This document shows positions 45,501 to 51,559 of a stretch of DNA of 51,559 nucleotides, piece after piece (within the stretch, counting starts at the first letter, position 1; each line of letters begins with the position of its first letter). The notes beneath the pieces are model-generated. The model saw only the letters and a program-made list of their open reading frames with translations, searched no databases and had not been told where the DNA came from. The stretch lies in assembly GCA_022797215.1 (NCBI GenBank), contig JAAWKD010000014.1:1-51559 (forward strand). The letters run 5' to 3'. The position numbers and the translations under genes were made by a program. The DNA comes from Clostridia bacterium. GTDB lineage: Bacteria > Bacillota > Clostridia > TANB77 > CAG-508.

Positions 45501-46904
45501 ATAGATAGACCAGTTTATCTTTCAGCAGTAGAATTTGTTCCAGCAGCTGGTGGAAATGGTAAAATCGTAGATGGAACTATTTGGGGAAGTATGGATGGCG
45601 AAAACTGGGAAGTGTTAACTAGCCAAAAGAACTTAACATACAATCCTTCAAATGTTGCTACAAATGAGCAAGCTAAAGCTAATACAAAACCTTTTGAAAT
45701 AGAAAGTTTAAGAAAAGTACAATATGTTAAGATTGTAGCAGATAGAACAAATGGAAATTGGTTTGCTGCTAGAATGTTTAACTTCTATGAAAGTACAGAA
45801 GTATCAGCTATGTTCTCATTTGATGGTGCTAATGCAGGAAAGATTATATTAGCAGATGAATATCAAAATGTAAATTGGCAATATTGTATTGATGGAACTA
45901 ATTGGAAAAATGGAAATGGAGCAAGTTATCAATTATCAAGAGAAGAGTTAGAACAAGTTAATGAAAATGATAATATCAAGATTCGTTTTGATGGAAATGA
46001 AAAAGTAGCTACTATTAACATTCAAAAGGGAAGTGTCATAGAACAAAATGTTTATGTAAATGATTGGGAAAATAGATTAATAGGAATAGCTAACATTGAT
46101 AGATTAGAATGGAAATTAGCTAGTAGCAATTCTTGGACTTCTTATCAAGAACAAGAACCAGTAGTAAGTGGAGATAATACACTTTTTATTAGAACAAAAG
46201 CAACTGGTATTTATGCAGCAAGTGATGTCACAGAGTATGAATTTACAGCAGATACTGATACAGAAACAGCAAAATATATACCAATCAAACATTTATCTAT
46301 TCATGGATATTCAAGCCAATCAAAAGACAGTAAAAGACCATTTTATGCACCAAATGCAATTGATGGAAATAGAAATACATTATGGCATACAGATTTTGCA
46401 GTATCTATTGCAGGACAAAGAGCTTATGTTACTATCAAATTAGATAGTCCAAAATATATTTCTGCTATGGAGTTTGTTCAAAAGAAATATAAAGTGGATG
46501 ATCCATGCCTTATTCAAAATATGATTGTATCTGTAAGCAGCGATGGTGAAAATTGGACAGAAATTGGTAGAAAAGAAAATTGCGAACAAAATGAAGAGTT
46601 TAAGAGAATTGACTTTGCAGAAAGCATGGAAGCTCAATATGTCAAACTAGAAATGGAAGCTTATGAAATTTTTGCATCACTTGCAATGATAAACCTATAT
46701 GAAGATACAACTAAGGTTGAAAAGGTAAAAGGTGACATTGATGGTGATGGAAGATTAACTGTTAATGATATTGCACTATTAAAGTTACATTTAATTGATA
46801 TAGAACTTTTAGAAGGTGAGCAACTAAAAGCAGCAGATATAGATGGAGATGGAAGAATTTCTATTAATGATATGGCTCAAATGAAATTAAAATTACTTGA
46901 GTAA
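42567..46904 (+). CDS. Giant secreted multidomain protein: NPCBM, transglutaminase-like, two F5/8C modules, dockerin
   Basis: A 1445-residue protein with an N-terminal membrane segment or signal (about 17-42). Next is an NPCBM-like carbohydrate-binding module (about 55-215, 'DYGILAHASSEVYYDVSEYSEKYPYLTLYVGM'). A large helical region (about 220-540) leads to a transglutaminase-like core with Cys-His-Asp in 'GAVCGGISKSGHC', 'PGHAAILYY' and 'WGIDNDVSGW' near 530-590, then TPR-like helices. Two tandem units follow, each a beta-sandwich ('FSFDG-x-x-AGKI') plus an F5/8 type C domain ('YIPI-HLSIHG...WNGSDTQRYIIVKIDRP'). A canonical dockerin ends it, with 'GDIDGDGRLTVNDIALLKLHLI' and 'ADIDGDGRISINDMAQMKLKLL'. 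The binding modules suggest glycan or glycoprotein targets; the dockerin should dock to the cohesins encoded upstream. Confidence 0.85.
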   Translation: MLRKNVENEKSSIKFLAKTLICFFVFFMLFFIIQGNGTLATTAKIAEDPNKGEYLRLSDELSEDSIPYRKESHAGWGTIKVNQDLNGNKLAIKIENAFYQFDYGILAHASSEVYYDVSEYSEKYPYLTLYVGMNQTSSAGNGVKVYIYTSDKDQFYPSGAQHWTLKNTETADRVVMPGQNAVFEKIDIRGAKYIRLQAYDNGSNGNDHIAYVEPMLITENYKEDAGSDINIKTVAEYDAILKSKELAEITSGEYELTLLQRELVNKVGEYALKRYLKESDDNQETLTWLMNDVDTLRLYISGGEPNGASYFNSLTQLTRLLKAYKSDFDDKTSISDAGIKLLEKKGLNWDTTKGSLYKRMAITLSLTHSARVNLWMQASEHNLSDAVDRYKIYKDLYNNGQFKATDAVNITPWFETFSIEEMRWILGTNIDDEEIVWLNEYTQSKIDKNPGSAWGLLTPHSYMAYVWPNYSNPVYYDEANKDYFNELFAVEKKNADGTVTKKGLFDYIPYRNGTPYTYKLWMNFRNKFGTGAVCGGISKSGHCIRGVHAIPSAVIGQPGHAAILYYTQNAEGKGYWGIDNDVSGWNYSEKGERMPLGWGNDRTYVRGYNVPYVILAQEALNDYENLEKAEKLVKLADVYKDDKAKQEQIYREAIKVQSINLDAWAGLAKLYVNDETKTEEDYYNLEKEMMEALKYFPFPMYNLSNYIKTKITSVEYSFKFTVLQAKILNEAKDYKGSAVLQPNLTRGFAAHLLGQIDTSLASFSFDGEDAGKIVLSSRFDGNGVRWDYSLDGKQTWNEVAFDAQEEHKLQLTTKELNDITAENDIYVHIVGANYSEENLYKIDIFESAGLPSTLYANDLENKLIASVPSMQWKYREEDDWTFYSDEEPDLTGNKTVIVRMGRTGTYLESKTSTTYEFTTNIEQNARKYIPIEHLSIHGVSTEATSNGGAAVNGIDGNMNTRYHSAWNGSDTQRYIIVKIDRPVYLSAVEFVPAAGGNGKIVDGTIWGSMDGENWEVLTSQKNLTYNPSNVATNEQAKANTKPFEIESLRKVQYVKIVADRTNGNWFAARMFNFYESTEVSAMFSFDGANAGKIILADEYQNVNWQYCIDGTNWKNGNGASYQLSREELEQVNENDNIKIRFDGNEKVATINIQKGSVIEQNVYVNDWENRLIGIANIDRLEWKLASSNSWTSYQEQEPVVSGDNTLFIRTKATGIYAASDVTEYEFTADTDTETAKYIPIKHLSIHGYSSQSKDSKRPFYAPNAIDGNRNTLWHTDFAVSIAGQRAYVTIKLDSPKYISAMEFVQKKYKVDDPCLIQNMIVSVSSDGENWTEIGRKENCEQNEEFKRIDFAESMEAQYVKLEMEAYEIFASLAMINLYEDTTKVEKVKGDIDGDGRLTVNDIALLKLHLIDIELLEGEQLKAADIDGDGRISINDMAQMKLKLLE

Positions 46905-46920
46905 TTAAGGTTAGTTAAAT

Positions 46921-46955
46921 AAGGACTGCTAGAACACAGCAGTCCTTGATTTTTG
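46921..46955 (+). terminator. Terminator of the giant dockerin gene
   Basis: A ten-base stem AAGGACTGCT / AGCAGTCCTT, seven-base loop and GATTTTT. Confidence 0.88.
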
Positions 46956-47001
46956 GAGTTTATATGATATAATACAAAAGAATTTGATGATGGAGAAAAA
47001 A

Positions 47002-48336
47002 ATGGAAGTAAAAGAAGGAAAAACATTTGGTATTATTAGTGTAGATAGTTTATTGGGGGAGAAAATAACCATTAATCAAAAAGACTACAAGAAAGTTAAT
47101 ATTCCTAATTATCAAAGACCATATAAATGGAGAGGAAAAAATGTATTAGATCTATTAGGGGATATTAATAGTTCAATAAATAAAAATCTAAACCATAGTA
47201 ATTTTGAACAGAAAATAAAGTATAGAGTAGGTACAGTTATTTTGCATGACAATGAAGATTATTACGATATTGTTGATGGACAACAAAGAATGATAACATT
47301 GGCTTTAATTAAATTCTATATTGAAGATGGTAATATTTGTGACAAAGATTGTTCAAACATATTCAAGCAGAATTTTAATAATAAAATAACACAACAAAAC
47401 ATTTATAAGAACTATAAAGTAATTGAAGACTGGTTTTCAGCTTATGACAGTAATGAAAAAAGAGAGAGAAAAGAAAAGTTTAAAGAGGCATTTAAAAATA
47501 TATTAGAGGTAGTAATACTGACAGTAAAAAAACAATCAGAAGCATTCCAGTTATTTGACTCACAAAACACTAGAGGTAAGGCTTTAGAACCACACGACCT
47601 ATTAAAAGCATATCATTTAAGAGAAATGAAAGACAAACCTTATGAAATGAAAGAAGCTGTTAAAGAGTGGGAAAATAGAGAGCCAACGGAAATAAAAGAA
47701 TTGTTTGCCTTATATTTGTATCCTATTTTAAAATGGGAAAGATGGCAAAAGTGTAATTATGGTTTTACAGTTAATAATATTGATACTTATAAAGGGATAA
47801 GAGAGGATTCGAGCTATACATATGCAAAAAGGGCATTAAGGGCAAGTCCATATTTTCAAATAAATCAGCCATATATAGCTGGGAATGATTTTTTTGAAAT
47901 GGTGAAACATTATTGTAATTTGAAAAATAATGTGAAAAATGAAATTGAAAATAATAAAAAATTTGCATATATAAAAGAAATTTTTAAAGCAGAAAATTCT
48001 GTAGGAGGAGAGTATGTTGAAAATTTATTTTATTGTGCAGTAATGAGTTACTATGATAAATTTCATAATTTTGAAGAACTAGCAATAAAGAAACTATTTA
48101 TGTGGGCTATGACACTTAGAGTTAATTTGCTACATCTTGGATATGATAGTATAAATAAATATGCAATAGGAGAGTATAATGAAAAATATACAAATCATAT
48201 AGATATGTTTTCAAAAATTTACCATGCAAGATTACATAACGAAATTTCGAATATGCAAGTGAGACTTCCAAGTGAAGAAGATATCTTAAAAAAGAAGAAA
48301 TGGCATGAATTGTATAAGAAGCTAAAAAATTTATAG
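47002..48336 (+). CDS. DUF262 (GmrSD-like) protein, first of a pair
   Basis: A 444-residue protein; ATG 47002 is preferred to TTG 46984 because GGAG lies seven bases upstream. The N-terminal DUF262/ParB-like nuclease or NTPase domain shows 'NYQRPYKWRGKNVLDLLGDI', 'GTVILHDNEDYYDIVDGQQRMITL' (the DGQQR signature) and 'QLFDSQNTRGKALEPHDLLKAYHLR'. No DUF1524/HNH motif is visible at the C-terminus. DUF262 proteins act in modification-dependent restriction (GmrSD) and other phage-defence systems. The next gene, 12 bases away, also has DUF262 plus an HNH motif, suggesting a two-subunit defence module. Confidence 0.82.
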   Translation: MEVKEGKTFGIISVDSLLGEKITINQKDYKKVNIPNYQRPYKWRGKNVLDLLGDINSSINKNLNHSNFEQKIKYRVGTVILHDNEDYYDIVDGQQRMITLALIKFYIEDGNICDKDCSNIFKQNFNNKITQQNIYKNYKVIEDWFSAYDSNEKRERKEKFKEAFKNILEVVILTVKKQSEAFQLFDSQNTRGKALEPHDLLKAYHLREMKDKPYEMKEAVKEWENREPTEIKELFALYLYPILKWERWQKCNYGFTVNNIDTYKGIREDSSYTYAKRALRASPYFQINQPYIAGNDFFEMVKHYCNLKNNVKNEIENNKKFAYIKEIFKAENSVGGEYVENLFYCAVMSYYDKFHNFEELAIKKLFMWAMTLRVNLLHLGYDSINKYAIGEYNEKYTNHIDMFSKIYHARLHNEISNMQVRLPSEEDILKKKKWHELYKKLKNL

Positions 48337-48348
48337 GAGGAATAGGGA

Positions 48349-50241
48349 ATGTCAAACTCAAATCATAATGCAATAAATGAAAAAGTTATTTATGAACAAA
48401 ATAGCAGTCATAATATTTTTGGCAAAGATATGAACTATATAATACCACTATATCAACGTGAATTTGCATGGACTGATACAGAAATAGAGCAATTAATTGA
48501 AGATATAAATGATAGAAAAGAGGCAGAACAATATTTTTTAGGCTCCTTAATTTTATACTATAGAAAAGATGAAAACAGATATGAAGTAATAGATGGTCAG
48601 CAAAGATTGACAGCATTATTCTTGTTATTAAAACTATTAAAATTAGATATTCCAAATAATATTGATTATGAATGTAGGGAAAAAGCAAACTATACTCTAA
48701 ATCATATAGAAAAGCTAAGTAAAGATAGATTTATTAAAAATGAAAATAGGAGTGCATTTGATTATGAAAAAATAGACCGAAATTTAGAACATGGGGCAAG
48801 AGTAATTGAAAATAAGATAAATAAAAAAGATTTTGATAAAAAGACCTTTATATCGAAATTGAAACATGTAAAAATGTATGCCATCACAGTTCCAGAGAAT
48901 ACAGATTTAAATCAATATTTTGAAATTATGAATGTAAGGGGAGAACAGCTAGAACAAACAGATATATTGAAAGCAAGGCTAATGGGAAAAATGCCAATAG
49001 GAGAACAAGAAATATTTGCTGATATTTGGAATGCTTGCAGTGATATGACAGGATATATACAAATGCATTTTAATAAAGAATTGAGAGAAAGAATTTTTGG
49101 ACCTAAATGGAATGAATTGCGTGAATTAGATAGAGAAGACCTAATAAAAAGTAAGAAGATAGAAAACAATGAAAATAGTAATATACAAAATATACTACAA
49201 ATTAAAGGAAATATGATGGATACTAATAAGGATATTACAGATAATGAAGATACAGAAGGAAAATTTAGAAGTGTAGTATCTTCTTATTCCTATTTTCTAT
49301 TACATACATTGAAAGCATTTGTTAAACCAGAGACGGAAAAATTATTGGATAAATTGTTAGATGATAGAAATCTTGTAGAAACATTTGAAGAAGCTATTAA
49401 TATTGAATGTGAAACAGAAGAGGATCAGAAAGAATTTTCTAAAAATTTTATTATGTTTTTGCTAAAAGCACGTTATGTGTTTGACAAATATATTGTGAAA
49501 AGAGAATATTTTAGAGATGAAGAAAGAAGAGAAGATTGGAGTTTAAAAGAACTAGAGGGATGTGGTCAACAATCAAAGAAAAAGCCAAATTATATCAATA
49601 CAAAGTCATGTGAAAAGTATGATAATCTTTTGAAATTACAAACTTGTTTAAGGGTTTCTTATACTTCTCCAAAAATTATGCATTGGATAACAGAAAGTAT
49701 AAAATGGCTTGTTAATAATGAGGACAAAGATATGTATCAATTTGAAACAATGCTAGAGGAATTTATAAAAGCAGAAATTAGAGAATACATTGATAGAACA
49801 TCTAAAGATGGAGATGCATTTAGACAAGGAGCAGATACACCACATATTTTATTTAATTATTTAGATTATTTATTATGGAAAAATGATAAAAAGGCATATA
49901 GTGATTTTAAATTTGAATTTAGAAATTCAGTTGAACATTGGTATCCACAAAATCCTTCTAGTGGAACATTTGACTCTTGGAAAGATGTAGATACTTTTGG
50001 AAATTTGTGCATTGTACAAAGTAGTATCAATTCTAAATTCTCAAATTTAACACCAGCATCTAAACAAGATACTTATAAGGAGATAATCAATAAGGGAAGT
50101 ATCAAATTAAGAATTATGTGCAATATGATACCAAAAGATGGAGAGTTAAAAAATAGATGGAATGAAGAATGGAAACAAAAAGAATGTAAAATACATGAAG
50201 AAGAAATGAGAAAAATAATAGAAAATGCAATAAGAATATAG
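48349..50241 (+). CDS. DUF262-DUF1524 (GmrSD-like, HNH nuclease) protein, second of a pair
   Basis: A 630-residue protein with the strong AGGAGGA ribosome binding site. N-terminal DUF262: 'IIPLYQREFAWTDTEIEQLIEDI', 'FLGSLILYYRKDENRYEVIDGQQRLTAL' and 'EIMNVRGEQLEQTDILKARL'. The C-terminal DUF1524/HNH-like domain has 'VEHWYPQNP' near residue 535, then 'GNLCIVQSSINSKFSN', the usual His-x-x-Pro and Asn pattern of GmrD. Thus it should be the nuclease partner. Both genes are AT-rich like the chromosome, so transfer is not evident from composition. Confidence 0.85.
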   Translation: MSNSNHNAINEKVIYEQNSSHNIFGKDMNYIIPLYQREFAWTDTEIEQLIEDINDRKEAEQYFLGSLILYYRKDENRYEVIDGQQRLTALFLLLKLLKLDIPNNIDYECREKANYTLNHIEKLSKDRFIKNENRSAFDYEKIDRNLEHGARVIENKINKKDFDKKTFISKLKHVKMYAITVPENTDLNQYFEIMNVRGEQLEQTDILKARLMGKMPIGEQEIFADIWNACSDMTGYIQMHFNKELRERIFGPKWNELRELDREDLIKSKKIENNENSNIQNILQIKGNMMDTNKDITDNEDTEGKFRSVVSSYSYFLLHTLKAFVKPETEKLLDKLLDDRNLVETFEEAINIECETEEDQKEFSKNFIMFLLKARYVFDKYIVKREYFRDEERREDWSLKELEGCGQQSKKKPNYINTKSCEKYDNLLKLQTCLRVSYTSPKIMHWITESIKWLVNNEDKDMYQFETMLEEFIKAEIREYIDRTSKDGDAFRQGADTPHILFNYLDYLLWKNDKKAYSDFKFEFRNSVEHWYPQNPSSGTFDSWKDVDTFGNLCIVQSSINSKFSNLTPASKQDTYKEIINKGSIKLRIMCNMIPKDGELKNRWNEEWKQKECKIHEEEMRKIIENAIRI

Positions 50242-50327
50242 TTATTATGTGATATCGAATTGAAATTATGGATTTTGTGTTTTTGCAGATACACGAAGCA
50301 AAGGCAAGAAAGGAATGTTGCATATAG

Positions 50328-51236
50328 ATGAACGAAAATAAGGCAAATATTAACTGGTACCCAGGACATATGGCGAAAACAAAAAGACAAATAATAGAAG
50401 ACTTAAAATTAATTGATATTGTAGCAGAAATCATTGACAGTCGTATTCCAATATCAAGCCAAAACCCAGATATTAAAGAAATTGTCAAAGATAAAAGAAG
50501 ACTTATTATCTTAAATAAGTCAGATTTAGCTTGTGAGCAAGAAAATAGAAAATGGATAGAATACTTTAAGAAAGAACAAATACCAGCTGTACTAGTAGAC
50601 TCTGTATCAGGAAAAGGAATTCAAGAGGTACTTCAGAAAATAGTAGAAATTTATGATGAAGAAAAATATCAAACAAAAGGAAGAATAGGAAAGTCTATTC
50701 GAATAATGATATTGGGAATTCCAAATGTGGGGAAATCTTCTTTTATTAATCGAATTGCAAAAAGAAATACTGCACAGGTTGGCAATAAACCAGGGGTAAC
50801 TAGACAAAAACAATGGATAAAAGTATCAGAACAAATAGAATTATTAGATACACCAGGTGTATTATGGCCAAAGTTAGGAAATCAAGAAGTAGCTTTGAAT
50901 TTGGCTTATACAGGAACTATTAAAGATGATATTTTATCTACTTTGGATATAGGATATGAATTATTAAAAATACTACAAAGTAACTATTTATCTAATTTAC
51001 AAGAACGATATAAATTACAAGAAAATGAAATAGAAGATATTTTGCAAAATAGAGATTTAGAAGAAAATGAAAAAATAGTAGAATTCATGAATTTAATTGG
51101 AAAAAAACGTGGAGCTGTTATTTCAGGAGGAGAAATAGATCTAGAAAGAGTAGCAAGTATTATACTAGACGATTTTAGAAGCGGAAAGCTAGGAAAAATT
51201 ACATTGGAAAGTGTCAGTTTGGGGACGTATCTTTAA
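50328..51236 (+). CDS. rbgA: Ribosome biogenesis GTPase RbgA (YlqF)
   Basis: A 302-residue circularly permuted GTPase. 'NINWYPGHMAKTKRQI' opens the protein; the G4 motif 'LNKSDLA' comes first (near 62), then G1 'GIPNVGKSSFINRIAKR' near 128, G2 'GVTRQKQW' and G3 'LLDTPGVLWPKL' near 170. A C-terminal helical RNA-binding domain follows. RbgA is needed for late 50S assembly. The final residues (SVSLGTYL) and the stop codon come from the palindromic repeat starting at 51210, so the C-terminus may have been rewritten by that repeat. Confidence 0.95.
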   Translation: MNENKANINWYPGHMAKTKRQIIEDLKLIDIVAEIIDSRIPISSQNPDIKEIVKDKRRLIILNKSDLACEQENRKWIEYFKKEQIPAVLVDSVSGKGIQEVLQKIVEIYDEEKYQTKGRIGKSIRIMILGIPNVGKSSFINRIAKRNTAQVGNKPGVTRQKQWIKVSEQIELLDTPGVLWPKLGNQEVALNLAYTGTIKDDILSTLDIGYELLKILQSNYLSNLQERYKLQENEIEDILQNRDLEENEKIVEFMNLIGKKRGAVISGGEIDLERVASIILDDFRSGKLGKITLESVSLGTYL

Positions 51237-51319
51237 CTGACGCTTTTAGAAGAAATAATGATATTATAAAATAATTTTTGAAAAGTGTTGGTTAAAGGTA
51301 CGTACTTAAGCTGACACTA
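51210..51319. repeat. ggaacgtcccc-family palindromic repeat, copy C
   Basis: AGTGTCAGTTTGGGGACGTATC near 51209 pairs imperfectly with the segment ending in TTAAGCTGACACT at 51318. Sequence resembles the arms at 3909-4034. It overlaps the end of rbgA and ends just before the mrnC ribosome binding site. Confidence 0.55.
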
Positions 51320-51334
51320 AAGGAGAAATGAAAC

Positions 51335-51559
51335 TTGGAACTAATAGAGAGAACAAGAAGTATAGAAGAAGTAAGGCAAATGTCACCATTAACATGGGCA
51401 TACGTAGGAGATAGTGTTTATGAACAATATATTCGTACATATTTAATTAATACAACGAGATTAAAGCCACATGAATTACATATAAAAGCTATTAAATATG
51501 TAAAAGCAAAAGCTCAAGCAGACATTTTACAAAAGTTAGAAGAAATACTAACAGAAGAA
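51335..51559 (+). CDS. mrnC: Mini-ribonuclease 3, partial (N-terminus)
   Basis: 75 residues before the window ends. TTG 51335 follows AAGGAGAAATG. 'SPLTWAYVGDSVYEQYIRTYLI' contains the RNase III signature with catalytic Asp in 'YVGDSVYE', then 'LHIKAIKYVKAKAQADIL', as in Mini-III. Mini-III matures 23S rRNA without a double-stranded-RNA-binding domain. rbgA next door is functionally related (large-subunit biogenesis). Confidence 0.9.
   Translation, partial: MELIERTRSIEEVRQMSPLTWAYVGDSVYEQYIRTYLINTTRLKPHELHIKAIKYVKAKAQADILQKLEEILTEE

Overview
The window is AT-rich, Clostridia-type DNA. Most genes have AGGAGG-like ribosome binding sites. It carries a T-box in front of thrS, an uninterrupted sporulation sigma-K gene, an OapA-like gene behind a long structured RNA region, the ireB-ruvX-DUF1292 cluster, and cohesin/dockerin surface proteins. 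An uncultivated, spore-lineage gut or rumen clostridium fits best; nothing here fixes the genus.

Layout. 1-91: tail of an IS3-type insertion sequence. 0.3-3.9 kb: GT8 glycosyltransferases and PlsC-like acyltransferases (envelope glycolipid chemistry). 4.05-6.65 kb: MacB/FtsX-type ABC transporter. 6.8-9.6 kb: DUF368 membrane protein, tRNA-Gly(UCC), class-I amidotransferase, DUF2000 protein. 9.7-10.4 kb: GC-richer orphan gene. 10.6-11.64 kb: probable OLE RNA plus oapA. 11.7-18.9 kb: HAD phosphatase, P-type cation ATPase, polysaccharide deacetylase, trxB-trxA. 19.0-21.3 kb: T-box and thrS. 22.3-26.7 kb: large coiled-coil protein, DUF3006 plus MBL hydrolase, sigK. 26.8-33.2 kb: a 6.4-kb integrative element in tRNA-Leu(CAA), bounded by 59-bp direct repeats, with tyrosine integrase, XRE and RHH regulators, two arrays of degenerate repeats and a cassette of small SHOCT/membrane proteins. 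33.4-40.5 kb: glucosaminidase, degenerate CpaE-like and GAF/GGDEF-like proteins, ireB, ruvX, DUF1292. 40.7-46.9 kb: a small cohesin/dockerin locus. 47.0-50.2 kb: two DUF262 (GmrSD-like) putative defence genes. 50.3 kb to end: rbgA and mrnC.

Main discovery. Five unrelated genes (GT8, DUF368, oapA, P-type ATPase, XRE regulator) have an otherwise intact reading frame broken once, and each break lies exactly at an in-frame CGG codon. In every case skipping the C (+1 shift) makes the next codon GGN (Gly) and restores the full family sequence; in four of them Gly is what the family is expected to have at that position. By manual scan I find no other in-frame CGG in the recognisable genes, although CGG occurs out of frame about thirty times. 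This suggests that CGG is an unassigned or hungry codon that triggers +1 frameshifting with glycine insertion. The counter-evidence is four orphan minus-strand ORFs that carry an in-frame CGG with no rescuing frame. They are reported separately. Two further frame breaks, at A7 and A10 runs, look like a different phenomenon (slippage or indels).
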